DNA of 55,942 nucleotides from Theionarchaea archaeon. GTDB lineage: Archaea > Methanobacteriota_B > Thermococci > Methanofastidiosales > SZ-28-30. The stretch is from positions 1 to 55,942 of the forward strand of contig JACVGT010000038.1 of assembly GCA_018992685.1 (NCBI GenBank). The letters are read 5' to 3'. The notes beneath the pieces were generated by a model. The model worked only from the letters and a program-made list of their open reading frames with translations. It was not told the origin of the DNA and searched no databases. Position 1 is the stretch's first letter; every line of letters begins with the position of its first letter. A program made the position numbers and the translations under genes. Positions 32,191-40,970 of the stretch are shown one piece after another.

Positions 32191-34998
32191 ATGAATTCTT
32201 CAATGGAGACTAAATGGCAGAAGCGGTGGGAGGATGCGGGTGTTTTTGAAGCAGTGCCGTCTGAGAAACAAGCTTTTTTTGTCAATGTTCCCTACCCGTA
32301 TATGAATGGGTTTTTCCACCTGGGAAGGTCCTTTACCTTCTTGAGGGCAGATGTTGTTGCTCGTTTCAAGAGGATGGAAGGCTATAACGCTCTATTTCCC
32401 TTTGCATTTCACTGTACAGGAACCCCCATCGTGGCTGCGGCCCAGAGAGTAGCAGAAGAAGAAGAGAAGCAAATACAGATCCTCAAAGAGATGGGTATTC
32501 CAGAGGAGATCATCCCTGAGTTTTCAGATCCTGTATACTGGACTGAATACTTTCCCGAAGAGGGTAAGAAAGACCTCAAGCGCCTGGGAATGGGTGTTGA
32601 TTGGAGGAGAACCTTCAAAACCACCTCTTTGAACCCACATTACGACGCGTTTGTCCAGTGGCAGTTCCGCAGGTTGAAGGACATGGACCTGGTAGGCCTG
32701 GGGGAGCACCCCGTCATCTGGTGCACCAAGTGTAAGTCCCCCGTGGGTGACCATGCCCGACTGGAAGGAGAAGGGGAAACCCCCCAGGAGTTTACCCTGC
32801 TGAAATTCAGATTCAATGACTCCTACCTCATGGCAGCCTCTCTACGACCAGAAACTGTCTTTGGCCAGACCAATATGTGGGTGGACCCCGATTTAGAATA
32901 TGTCAAAGCAAAGGTCAATGGTGAGACCTGGATTGTATCCCGACCCTGTGCAGAAAAATTGTCACATCAGAACAAGGCAGTTGAAATCCTGGACACCATA
33001 AAGGGTGAGGAATTACTTGGGAAGACCTGTATTGCCCCAGGAATAGACAGGGAGATCTTGATATTACCTTCTGGCTTCTGCGATCCCAACAAGGGGACAG
33101 GTCTCGTGACTTCTGTCCCATCAGATGCTCCCGATGACTGGATGGGCCTCTATGATCTCCAGGAAGACCCAGAATTGTGCACGAAATATGGGTTGGACAT
33201 AGAACACGTGAGAAGGGTGCAGCCCATAGCGATTATCACCTCAAAGGGATGGGGAGACTTCCCCGCAGTAGAGATCTGCAAGAAAATGCACATTGAAAGC
33301 CAGTACGACAGGGAGAACCTGGAAAAGGCAAAGAAAGAGATCTACAAGTCTGGCTTTTACACGGGAAGAATGAATAAGAACTGCGGGAAGTATGCCGGCA
33401 TGAAGGTGGAAGAAGCCAAAGACTTGATCAGACAGGAACTCATAGATGGGGGGAAGGCAGACATCATGTACGAACCTTCTGGTCATGTGGTATGCAGGTG
33501 CCTGACGCCTAGTATTGTGAAGATTGTTAAGAACCAGTGGTTCATCAAGTATGGGGATTCTCTCTGGAAGGAGAAAGCTCACCGGGCCGTGGAAAAGATG
33601 GAATACTACCCGGAGACCGTGAGAAAACAGTTTCACTATGTGGTGGACTGGCTCAATGACTGGGCCTGCACCCGAGAGTTTGGACTTGGAACCAGGCTCC
33701 CCTGGGATCAGAAATGGGTCATTGAATCTCTCAGTGATTCTACCATATACATGGCTTTCTACACGTTCTATCAGTTGATCAAGGACGTCGACCCGGACAC
33801 GATAACTGATGAGGTCTTTGACTACCTCCTGCTGGGAAAGGGTGATCCAAACTCCATTGCCGAAAGGACAGGAATCTCCATTGATATCCTGAGAAAATCG
33901 AAGGAGGAATTCGACTACTGGTACCCCTTCGATGTCAGAACCAGTGGTAAGGATCTGGTGCAGAATCACATGACTTTCTGCATCTTCAACCACGTAGCCC
34001 TCTTTCCTGAAGAGAAATGGCCCCTTGGGTTTGCAGTCAATGGGTGGGTGATGCTGGATATGCAGAAAATGAGTACGTCCAGAGGAATCTCCCTGTTCCT
34101 GCGAGAAGCCATGGACAAGTACGGAGCAGATACCACGAGGATCACCTTGATGTATGGTGGAGAGGGAATAGATGACTCCAACTGGGATACGCAGTTTGCT
34201 GATACAATTGGATCAAAGCTGGAAGCATGGCAGGATTTTGCAGTGGAAACCTACAGAACAGGGAGAAAAGATATAAAATACATTGACCGCTGGTTTGAAT
34301 CAGTGGTCAACGCCACTCTGGTGGATGTGACTGAAGCCTACCGTCAGATGAATTTCAGGACAGCTCTCCAGAAGGGATTCTTTGACATGCAGCGTTACCT
34401 GAGATGGTATCTGAGACGATGTGACGAACCCAATAACCAGGTGATTTCAGACTTTATCGAAATACAAACCAAGGTACTGGCCCCCATTGTTCCCCATGTA
34501 TGTGAAGAGATCTGGGAGAATCTGCACAAGGAAGGGTTCATCTCGCTGGCTGAATGGTGCTTCCCGAATCACGAGAAGATTGATCATGCAGTCATACAGG
34601 TTGAAGAGTTTGTAGAGCAGGTCATTGATGATCTCCAGGAGATCGTGAGGGTAGCCAAGATCGAGAATGCTCAGAAGGCATACCTCTACACCGCAGAAGA
34701 TTGGAAATGGGAAGTTGTTAATCTGGTGAGAAACGAGCGCGACGTAAAATCTGCTATGCAGAAAGCCATGCAGTCAGAGCTTGTGAGACAACACGGGAAA
34801 GAAGCTGCCAAGTTCATTCCCAAAGTCGTGCAGGAAAGGATCTTTCCGCAACAGATCAATGAGGAAGACGTTTTGCAGGAAGCAGAAGACTTTATTTCTT
34901 GCGAAGTTGGCCTGAAGATGGAGATCAACCCCGAGTATGATCCTCAAAACAAGAAAAAAGCAGCAATGCCGGGAAAGCCAGGAATCTATATTGAGTGA
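32191..34998 (+). CDS. leuS: Leucyl-tRNA synthetase, archaeal type
   Basis: 935 aa. Class I synthetase charging tRNA-Leu. HLGR (43-46) is the HIGH motif and KMSTSRG (near 625) the KMSKS motif. The CP1 editing domain lies between (LLKFRFNDSYLMAASLRPET), and zinc-binding CxxC pairs (VIWCTKCKSP) are present. The archaeal/eukaryal length and the ordering of the editing domain are typical. SD AAGGTGATATC precedes ATG 32191, and a TATA box at 32088-32095 gives a leader of about 70 nt. Confidence 0.97.
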   Translation: MNSSMETKWQKRWEDAGVFEAVPSEKQAFFVNVPYPYMNGFFHLGRSFTFLRADVVARFKRMEGYNALFPFAFHCTGTPIVAAAQRVAEEEEKQIQILKEMGIPEEIIPEFSDPVYWTEYFPEEGKKDLKRLGMGVDWRRTFKTTSLNPHYDAFVQWQFRRLKDMDLVGLGEHPVIWCTKCKSPVGDHARLEGEGETPQEFTLLKFRFNDSYLMAASLRPETVFGQTNMWVDPDLEYVKAKVNGETWIVSRPCAEKLSHQNKAVEILDTIKGEELLGKTCIAPGIDREILILPSGFCDPNKGTGLVTSVPSDAPDDWMGLYDLQEDPELCTKYGLDIEHVRRVQPIAIITSKGWGDFPAVEICKKMHIESQYDRENLEKAKKEIYKSGFYTGRMNKNCGKYAGMKVEEAKDLIRQELIDGGKADIMYEPSGHVVCRCLTPSIVKIVKNQWFIKYGDSLWKEKAHRAVEKMEYYPETVRKQFHYVVDWLNDWACTREFGLGTRLPWDQKWVIESLSDSTIYMAFYTFYQLIKDVDPDTITDEVFDYLLLGKGDPNSIAERTGISIDILRKSKEEFDYWYPFDVRTSGKDLVQNHMTFCIFNHVALFPEEKWPLGFAVNGWVMLDMQKMSTSRGISLFLREAMDKYGADTTRITLMYGGEGIDDSNWDTQFADTIGSKLEAWQDFAVETYRTGRKDIKYIDRWFESVVNATLVDVTEAYRQMNFRTALQKGFFDMQRYLRWYLRRCDEPNNQVISDFIEIQTKVLAPIVPHVCEEIWENLHKEGFISLAEWCFPNHEKIDHAVIQVEEFVEQVIDDLQEIVRVAKIENAQKAYLYTAEDWKWEVVNLVRNERDVKSAMQKAMQSELVRQHGKEAAKFIPKVVQERIFPQQINEEDVLQEAEDFISCEVGLKMEINPEYDPQNKKKAAMPGKPGIYIE

Positions 34999-35158
34999 CT
35001 TTTTTCTTTCTCATTCTTTTTCACGAGTTCGTTCTGCTGCAGCACCGGAGCTCCCACAGCCTTAACCCTCCTCATTCTTGCACATTTCACGAAGCGTTTT
35101 CACACTTTTCTGCATTCACTTCCTTTTCGTCCTTAAAGATACTATTACAATCGAAAGA
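34999..35158. other. Pyrimidine-rich tail of leuS
   Basis: CTTTTTTCTTTCTC just after the leuS stop is a probable transcription end. No other signal until the promoter at 35152. Confidence 0.4.
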
Positions 35159-35189
35159 TTTATATAGTAGTGTTAATCAATATTGATTA
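35152..35189. promoter_or_regulatory. Promoter with 16-bp perfect palindrome at the start site
   Basis: BRE CGAAAGA and TATA TTTATATAG (35159-35167) are followed by TAATCAATATTGATTA (35174-35189), a perfect palindrome covering the predicted transcription and translation start of the gene at 35189. A repressor dimer bound there would block initiation. Confidence 0.65.
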
Positions 35190-35341
35190 TGAAAAACATC
35201 GACGACATCATTAAGCTGATAAAAGAGGAAGCTACTGATGGATTTTCCGACAGGGCAGATCAGGAATTCTGCAAACTCCTGGACTATGGCTATGAGTTCA
35301 GAAAGGAATTCATGATAAAGCGAATGCAGCAGACCTCGTAG
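35189..35341 (+). CDS. Small protein, 50 aa, leaderless, unknown
   Basis: ATG 35189 lies exactly 26 bp after a strong TATA box, so the transcript is leaderless. The product is 50 aa: MKNIDDIIKLIKEEATDGFS, a helix with CKLLDYGYEFRKEFM, and a basic end (IKRMQQTS). It is acidic then basic and probably two helices, without Cys pairs or membrane character. A 16-bp palindrome covers the start, so expression is probably tightly regulated. It ends 15 bp before the convergent palm-domain gene. No family recognised. Confidence 0.6.
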   Translation: MKNIDDIIKLIKEEATDGFSDRADQEFCKLLDYGYEFRKEFMIKRMQQTS

Positions 35342-35356
35342 ACCAGTTCAGGAATT

Positions 35357-35743
35357 TCACAGGATTACGATCCTCCCTTTCCTTTTCGATTCTTTCAGTG
35401 CTTTTTTCGCCAGTGGAAAATCTTTCAGTGCTTTTACAGGGACATCTGCTGTTATGTGTGCAATTCCCACACTGAGAGTCGTTTCACTGATGGTCCTGAT
35501 TTCTTTTCTCATAGTCTCGAGATCCGTGATCATTCTTTCCATGTCTGGATGTGAGCAGTACATCTGGGCTTCTTCTGTTCCCCGTTCAAAATCCAATCCG
35601 TAGAGGATGGTTGCCTGGTGAGTTTTTGCAAAATCTGCCACAGCATGGCTCAAATACCGAGTCACAGGATTCGGGGAATATTCTGTCCATCCCATTTTCC
35701 GGGTGAGCTCACCAAACCTGTCAAGGTCAAGAGCAATGACCAC
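35357..35743 (-). CDS. Diverged GGDEF/palm-domain protein
   Basis: 128 aa. It keeps the outline of a single palm (GGDEF/mini-cyclase) domain. IALDLDRFGELTRKMGW matches the first metal Asp strand (hDhDxFxxh), and the end (LSVGIAHI... AKKALKESKRKGRIVI) matches the closing strand and helix of GGDEF domains. The GGDEF loop itself is replaced by LYGLDFERGTEEAQMY, so catalysis by the usual route is doubtful. GCH-III and minimal CRISPR polymerase (mCpol) domains are related alternatives. GTG 35743 lies just after the PHP gene stop at 35746, so the two are co-transcribed. Confidence 0.5.
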   Translation of the reverse strand: MVIALDLDRFGELTRKMGWTEYSPNPVTRYLSHAVADFAKTHQATILYGLDFERGTEEAQMYCSHPDMERMITDLETMRKEIRTISETTLSVGIAHITADVPVKALKDFPLAKKALKESKRKGRIVIL

Positions 35744-35745
35744 TG

Positions 35746-36351
35746 CTATAGTCTCCCCTCCAGAAAAGGAATCTCGTCAAGAGGTGTCCACATCAGGCCA
35801 CGTTCACGTATTTGAGTGAATCCCATGTTCTGAGGGAGATGAGCGTCAGATCCCAGTGTCAAAGGCAGGTGAAGCCGCTGTGCGTCTTCATACAGCCACT
35901 GGGGAAGATAGACAAGGGCCTTTTCAGAGAGTTCCAGGGAAATATTTTCATCTTTGAATCGTTCCAGCTGGCAGGGTGAACATGAAGCCCCATATGCACA
36001 GGGGTGTGCAATAATGTCAATATGCTTCTGACGAGCCATCTCAAAAGCCTCCTCCAGGGTGTACCGCTGTCTGACATGAGCAAGAGAGTAATCAAAGTAC
36101 TTAGGAATCACAGTATTTGAGGGCACATGGATCTCTGCTCCATAGAATACAGGTATGTCTGCATGATCTTTCAGATATTCCACCTTCTCCCTGATTCTCT
36201 GTGTATTTTTTATGTCATAAGGATAGTGATCCACAAACCCCAGAGCTTCTAGTCCCAACAGTTCAGCCTGCAACATATAGCTGTCGATATACACAGAGTA
36301 ATCCTTTTTCCTGTGATCATGGCCAATGATATGGACGTGGAGATCATACAT
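35746..36351 (-). CDS. PHP-domain phosphoesterase
   Basis: 201 aa. The metal-site motifs of the PHP superfamily are complete: DLHVHI (3-8), FVDHYP, GAEIHV, IAHPC and LTLGSDAH. Family members are histidinol-phosphatase, DNA-polymerase proofreading or nucleotide phosphoesterases. A stand-alone 200-residue form fits a small-molecule phosphatase. It is leaderless: a TATA box (CAATTTAAAAGC, minus) lies at promoter distance. Only two bases separate it from the palm-domain gene, suggesting a nucleotide-based product and its phosphoesterase. Confidence 0.88.
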   Translation of the reverse strand: MYDLHVHIIGHDHRKKDYSVYIDSYMLQAELLGLEALGFVDHYPYDIKNTQRIREKVEYLKDHADIPVFYGAEIHVPSNTVIPKYFDYSLAHVRQRYTLEEAFEMARQKHIDIIAHPCAYGASCSPCQLERFKDENISLELSEKALVYLPQWLYEDAQRLHLPLTLGSDAHLPQNMGFTQIRERGLMWTPLDEIPFLEGRL

Positions 36352-36483
36352 GAGTCAGCGAGTGATCCCGCTTTTAAATTGCTTTCCCCTTTCTGTTACA
36401 GCTAATCATTACATTTTATCGTTGTGTGATTGTATTACTGAGTTCATTACTAGTAAAAACTGATGCTTTATTACCTGAGTCAC

Positions 36484-36514
36484 CGAAAGCTTTTTATAGT
36501 ATTGATCAGCAATA
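36484..36514 (+). promoter_or_regulatory. Promoter of the winged-helix operon with palindrome
   Basis: BRE ACCGAAAGC, TATA TTTTTATAG (36491-36499), and TATTG-ATCAG-CAATA (36500-36514), an inverted repeat at the start site. The layout resembles that at 35152-35189, so the same regulator may act at both. Confidence 0.55.
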
Positions 36515-36540
36515 TGATTAAGTGCGCGGAATTCAGATAA
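36514..36540 (+). CDS. Possible 8-aa leader ORF
   Basis: ATG 36514, about 20 bp after the TATA box, reads MIKCAEFR then TAA; the following GTG at 36542 starts the winged-helix protein. The short frame may regulate or simply precede it. Confidence 0.25.
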   Translation: MIKCAEFR

Positions 36541-36541
36541 G

Positions 36542-37084
36542 GTGATCAACATCCTGATCGACGAGAAGGCTCAAGAAATCTTCTGGTTCTTGTGGAGGAA
36601 TACCAAGGAACCCTACACTATCAGGGAAATCGCCCGGGAGACTGAGGTTTCTTATGGGTCAACCTGGGCGATTCTTAGGGAATTCGAAACCCTGCAGCTG
36701 GTATATGGAATCGAAAAGCGGAGAGCGCATTTGTATGTCCTGAATTTTGATCACCCTTTGTGTTTCCACGTATGGTCCCTGTTGAATGCTCTCAAGCGGC
36801 AGAACCTCACCAGTCTAAAGGCACGGAAAAAGGTGGATGTGGCAGGAGATGAGTTCATTGTTCAGCTCAAGAGCAACGGCAGAGTGGAAACAATATGCTG
36901 TTCAGATACCAGGATAGAAGGGCTGGCAACAGTGAGCCACAAGGATTTCGTCAGGCTGTGCAATGAGAATAGAACATTCTACACAACTATATGGAATGAT
37001 GGTATCGTACTAGCAGGGGAAAGAGCATTCTATGATATGATGTGGAACTTGGCGGAAAAGAGAGTGATAGGGGTGGGGGGGTGA
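36542..37084 (+). CDS. Winged-helix regulator with nucleotidyltransferase-like tail
   Basis: 180 aa. The N-terminal winged HTH spans about 10-70 (YTIREIARETEVSYGSTWAI, then LREFETLQLVYGIEKRR). The second half (VDVAGDEFIVQLKSNGRV...IVLAGERAFYDMMWNLAE) resembles the end of minimal nucleotidyltransferase domains but lacks the GSxxRGD-type start, so enzymatic activity is doubtful. The start is GTG 36542; AAGGTGA overlaps that codon, so the true SD is unclear and the leader ORF at 36514 ends just before it. It is two bases from the S-layer-like gene and may regulate it and itself. Confidence 0.6.
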   Translation: MINILIDEKAQEIFWFLWRNTKEPYTIREIARETEVSYGSTWAILREFETLQLVYGIEKRRAHLYVLNFDHPLCFHVWSLLNALKRQNLTSLKARKKVDVAGDEFIVQLKSNGRVETICCSDTRIEGLATVSHKDFVRLCNENRTFYTTIWNDGIVLAGERAFYDMMWNLAEKRVIGVGG

Positions 37085-37085
37085 G

Positions 37086-39083
37086 ATGAAAAGGTTTTTG
37101 CTGATTGTACTTATCTTTTTGATTCCAATGGCCGAATGTCAAGGCATCCTCCCTCCTAAAGGATTTTTTGTGTCAGATTTACAGCCTGAGGCCATTATTG
37201 TGGTGGGGGATGCTGCATGTGCAGAAGATGTTATTTCAGCCACCATGTTGGCCACCAGGATGGCGGACATGACAGCACAAGCCAGAACGCGAATTACAGA
37301 AGTGGTCACCTCTGAGACTGAACATATCGCCCTTGACATGATCCCCTTTGAGTGGGCAGACTATCATGTGCTGTTTGATCTCACCGAGGATACGTTGTGG
37401 CACTATGATTACCGTCTGGAAGATCTCAGAGATACTATTCCTGGGGGGTTCATTCCTACCTGGGGAAGAACATGGGCTTCCCGGACCACTCCCATCAATT
37501 TGCTTGGTGATTACTACAGCATGCTGGAAATCAGGCAGTATGATGGCTATTCATGGTGGTACCTGTTCCATGGAATTCCTCGCAACTTTGAGCATCAGTG
37601 TATCAAGCGGGGTGAATCGCGAAGGTATGGAAAGTATCTCGTCACTGTCCTTGATGTGGATGTGGATGAGCTGGAAGTTACCATAGCCCTCACCAGTGAT
37701 ACCATGGATGCGAGAATTATCCTTCCCGTATACTGCAAGGATTGTAAGCACGTCGTGGGAGAACTATTCTGTAATGCCACTGATCCCATGCCTCCTCTGG
37801 AAGCTGCAGACACGCTCCAGAACGAGTATCCTGGGTTTTTTGTCAACCTCAAGTACTTCGTGGGCGGGCCTCTCTCAATTCCTGAAGGAGTGGCCCGTGC
37901 CCAGTGGTACTGGAATGCTACCATCCCTGCCACTCCCGATACATATATTGATGGTGAATTCAATGTACCCACACCGCAAGCTGATTACTACCTGGAGTTT
38001 CTGCGCGCCTTTTCTGCCTCAACGAGAAAAGGTGTCCCTCTACGGGTGTATACTGCAGGGTTCTTATCGGATGAGAAGGGGGAGGTCAATGTATTCCTAT
38101 CAAGTGACTACTCGTTTGACAGTCTCGCTGTTACTCTGGTTCTCTTCGAAAGACGAGTTGAGTGTAGCGGCACCACATACTTCAATGTGGTACGGATGAT
38201 ATCACATCCCGTGTACCTTTCCATGAGGGAAGGGTCAACATTTGAATACTCGTACACATTTTCAATTCCTCCAACAATCAGTAACCCAGCCCCCGAAACC
38301 GTGGGAGCAGTTGTTTTTGTACAGGATACAGTGACCCGGAAAATATATCAGGCAGATGTTCTGGATTTGAAAGAGAAAAGGAACGTCTTCGAAATAGATA
38401 TTGATGCAGACTTTGATGGAGAAGCCAAGGAAGTGGAATTCGCCATTGAATGCACAAAAATACCCTTCGTGGGTGTTCAGGGGAATGCATGGGCCAGATT
38501 CAATATCTACTGGCTACAGGACTATGGTGTGGTGTTCCCCATGTGCTGTGGCACTCCCTTTTTTGAGAATGAAACTGCATCATGGGATCTTGAGATTGAA
38601 AAACGTGGAACCCTGGGATACATTCAGGTCAATGTGTGCGATCCCTTTGACATTCACTGTTTAGAACCAGGAGATGTACTTTACGGGCCACGACATTTGA
38701 CCCGGATTGAAGTGATAGAAGTAACTGATACATATGTTGAATTCTTCTTCCAGTTCATGAGAGTCTCGGAAATGGACGTGGGAAAGGAACGTGTCGTCGA
38801 ACCTTCCTCCTTGATCTATCTGGCTCACGATGTTACAGGTGAGGAAGTCGAATGCAAGAACCTTGTGCTGGTGGGAGGTCCCGGGGTTAACTCATACACC
38901 CGGAAACTGGTAGATTCAGGTGTATCTCAGGTTCTATGGAATGTTTCCAGCGGGGAGTGGGAATTGATCAAGGATGCTTTTGGATACGGGAAAGACGTGC
39001 TCATCGTGGCAGGAAAGGATAGAGAAGCTACAAAATTTGCAGCCCACAAACTGTACTATGCGCTGGAAATGTATGAACGATGA
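37086..39083 (+). CDS. S-layer-like surface protein
   Basis: 665 aa. A signal peptide (MKRFLLIVLIFLIPMAECQG) leads into a large, beta-rich extracellular region with paired Cys (GELFCNATDP, VFPMCCGTPFF). The first and last parts match archaeal S-layer domains: VGDAACAEDVISATMLATRM near the N-terminus, then LVLVGGPGVNSYTRKLVDSG and VLIVAGKDREATKFAAHKLY at the end. The latter is the usual S-layer C-terminal repeat. SD GGGGGGGTGAG precedes ATG 37086. It is co-transcribed with the winged-helix gene 2 bp upstream, so its level may be regulated by that protein. Confidence 0.75.
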   Translation: MKRFLLIVLIFLIPMAECQGILPPKGFFVSDLQPEAIIVVGDAACAEDVISATMLATRMADMTAQARTRITEVVTSETEHIALDMIPFEWADYHVLFDLTEDTLWHYDYRLEDLRDTIPGGFIPTWGRTWASRTTPINLLGDYYSMLEIRQYDGYSWWYLFHGIPRNFEHQCIKRGESRRYGKYLVTVLDVDVDELEVTIALTSDTMDARIILPVYCKDCKHVVGELFCNATDPMPPLEAADTLQNEYPGFFVNLKYFVGGPLSIPEGVARAQWYWNATIPATPDTYIDGEFNVPTPQADYYLEFLRAFSASTRKGVPLRVYTAGFLSDEKGEVNVFLSSDYSFDSLAVTLVLFERRVECSGTTYFNVVRMISHPVYLSMREGSTFEYSYTFSIPPTISNPAPETVGAVVFVQDTVTRKIYQADVLDLKEKRNVFEIDIDADFDGEAKEVEFAIECTKIPFVGVQGNAWARFNIYWLQDYGVVFPMCCGTPFFENETASWDLEIEKRGTLGYIQVNVCDPFDIHCLEPGDVLYGPRHLTRIEVIEVTDTYVEFFFQFMRVSEMDVGKERVVEPSSLIYLAHDVTGEEVECKNLVLVGGPGVNSYTRKLVDSGVSQVLWNVSSGEWELIKDAFGYGKDVLIVAGKDREATKFAAHKLYYALEMYER

Positions 39084-39223
39084 TAAGATACCGTACAGCT
39101 ATCAGGAGAACCTCTCCCACCAAATCTGTTTCTGGATTCCGCACAATTGCACAAATACAAAAACGCTAAATTGGGAATATTTTTACATTTAAGAATATAT
39201 TTTAGCATTTTGAGTCAAAAAGG

Positions 39224-39260
39224 TTTATATATTGTCCTTTTCATTGAGAGTTGAGGTGAT
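39224..39260 (+). promoter_or_regulatory. Promoter and SD of microprotein gene
   Basis: TATA TTTATATAT at 39224-39232 after AAAAAGG, then SD GAGGTGAT (39253-39260) five bases before ATG 39266. Confidence 0.55.
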
Positions 39261-39265
39261 CACAG

Positions 39266-39337
39266 ATGTTTATGGAATACACCATAGCACGAACACGGAT
39301 CGAAGACATCCAAAGAAATTACCAGAAAAAGCACTAA
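39266..39337 (+). CDS. Microprotein, 23 aa, unknown
   Basis: ATG 39266 has a perfect SD at five bases and its own TATA box. The product, MFMEYTIARTRIEDIQRNYQ and a basic end (KKH), is a single amphipathic helix. It stands between the S-layer-like gene and D-cysteine desulfhydrase, on the same strand as both, but with its own promoter. No family recognised. Confidence 0.4.
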   Translation: MFMEYTIARTRIEDIQRNYQKKH

Positions 39338-39445
39338 GAAGGTCCCCGGATCTTCATTTCTCTTCTTGATTTTTGTTGCCTGGCAGACGGTTTCCCAGGA
39401 ATGATTCTTGCATAAGGGTATAAATGCCAGTTCCTTACTCTGGGT

Positions 39446-40489
39446 ATGAACCTTGACACACTACCCAGGATAGCGCTGGGGCGGTTACCCACACCTCTGG
39501 AGAAGATGGGTACTTTATCGCAGGTTCTTCACATACCTGAGCTTTACATTAAACGAGATGATCTTACAGGTATTGGATACGGTGGCAACAAGATCAGAAA
39601 ACTGGAATACCTGCTGGCAGATGCTCTTTCCAAGGGCGCAGATACAATCATTACCACAGGTGGTGTCCAGTCCAATTTCACCCGTGCTACAACTGCATGT
39701 TGCGTAAAAGCTGGATTGAAACCAGTCCTGGTGTTAATTGGTGACGAACCTGCTGAGTACAGAGGGAACGTGCTCCTGGAAACATTGATGGGAGCAGAAA
39801 TACATTATGTCTCGGCTGATTCTATGGATGAAGGAGCCAGAAAGGCAGACGAACTCATGGAAACGATTGCTGAAAACTTGAAAGCTCAAGGTCACACTGG
39901 TTACATCATGCCTGTGGGTGGATCCATTCCTGTGGGTATAGCGGGATTTGCAAGAGGATTTCTCGAACTCGCCCAGCAGGCAGAGGAGTTGGACATATCC
40001 CCACAGCACATCATTGTGGCCACAGGGTCAGGAGGCACCCAGGCGGGGTTGCTGGTGGGCAAGATATTGAAAGAAGCTACTATCAGAATAGTAGGTATTC
40101 GAGTGGGAAAGATGTTTGAGCCCTTCTGTGAGATGATTCTGGAAAAAGCGAGGGATACAGCACAGTTTCTGGGAATGACCAAATCAATCAGCAAAGAGGA
40201 CGTCATATGTTACAGCGACTTTGTGGGGGAAGGGTATGACATTCCCACGAAAGAGGCAAATGAGGCAATCAGATTGGCGGCCCGAACAGAAGCTGTTTTC
40301 CTGGATCCTGTGTACACGGGTAAGGCGATGGCAGGGCTAATAGGGCTGGTAGAACGTGGCGAAATTCCACGAGATGATACCATTGTTTTCTGGCATACGG
40401 GAGGAGATCCAGCATTATTCGCAGGTGAGGAACTTCTGGGAAAAGAATTTGTGGAATCTCTCAAGACGTCTCCTCAAACTGAGTGGTGA
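39446..40489 (+). CDS. dcyD: D-cysteine desulfhydrase / ACC-deaminase-family PLP enzyme
   Basis: 347 aa. Fold-type II PLP enzyme. The PLP lysine is in GGNKIRKLEY, and the substrate loops TTGGVQSNF and PVGGSIPVGIAG are typical, as is TGSGGTQAGLL for PLP-phosphate binding. The family splits D-cysteine (pyruvate, H2S, NH3) or deaminates ACC; sequence alone does not separate these, and D-cysteine is the more common archaeal activity. ATG 39446 is leaderless: GGGTATAAATG (39417-39426) lies 25 bp upstream. It is followed 4 bp later by a GNAT gene. Confidence 0.85.
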   Translation: MNLDTLPRIALGRLPTPLEKMGTLSQVLHIPELYIKRDDLTGIGYGGNKIRKLEYLLADALSKGADTIITTGGVQSNFTRATTACCVKAGLKPVLVLIGDEPAEYRGNVLLETLMGAEIHYVSADSMDEGARKADELMETIAENLKAQGHTGYIMPVGGSIPVGIAGFARGFLELAQQAEELDISPQHIIVATGSGGTQAGLLVGKILKEATIRIVGIRVGKMFEPFCEMILEKARDTAQFLGMTKSISKEDVICYSDFVGEGYDIPTKEANEAIRLAARTEAVFLDPVYTGKAMAGLIGLVERGEIPRDDTIVFWHTGGDPALFAGEELLGKEFVESLKTSPQTEW

Positions 40490-40493
40490 TGTG

Positions 40494-40964
40494 ATGGACA
40501 TTATTCCTGCTCAGCATCAGCACATCCCGGAAATCGTGGAGATCTGGAAGGAGTTGATGGACTTTCATGAACAGATTAACCCGATCTTCGGAAGGGGCAA
40601 GAAAGGACACGTCCATTACCAGATGCATCTTGACAAGATGATGGATTCAGACAGAGCGCAGGTTCTTGTGGCAGTGGATCAGGGGACGGTGGTGGGCTAT
40701 TCTCTGGCCTTGGTGTTGGAGATTCCGCCCATTCTTACCTATTCGAAACGGGGGTTCATATCGGACGTGGCTGTATCGTCAGGATACAGGAGGAAAGGCA
40801 TCGGAACAGAAATAGTGGCCAGGATACTTGACTGGTTTGATTCTCAGGATATTAGTCAGATTCAGGTGCAGGTAGCCTGCAAGAATGAGATAGGTTACAA
40901 CTTCTGGAAAAAACAGGGATTCGAGGAGGATTTGTTCGTTCTGCGGAAACGAGAACCTAAATAA
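40494..40964 (+). CDS. GNAT-family N-acetyltransferase
   Basis: 156 aa from ATG 40494, with SD GGTGATGTG immediately before it; earlier in-frame ATGs overlap dcyD without signals. The acetyl-CoA loop is SSGYRRKGIGTEIVARIL (RxxGxG). VLVAVDQGTVVGYSLALVLE is the central strand pair, and GYNFWKKQGFEED the closing beta strand and helix. Substrate unknown; the dcyD coupling suggests an amino acid or a derivative. Confidence 0.85.
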   Translation: MDIIPAQHQHIPEIVEIWKELMDFHEQINPIFGRGKKGHVHYQMHLDKMMDSDRAQVLVAVDQGTVVGYSLALVLEIPPILTYSKRGFISDVAVSSGYRRKGIGTEIVARILDWFDSQDISQIQVQVACKNEIGYNFWKKQGFEEDLFVLRKREPK

Positions 40965-40970
40965 TTTGTT

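Noticed and set aside
35357-35743. mCpol, the minimal CRISPR polymerase, as the identity of the palm-domain gene
   Set aside because: The GG(D/E)(D/E) metal loop is not present, and no CARF or CRISPR effector gene is nearby; only a general palm-like assignment is supported.
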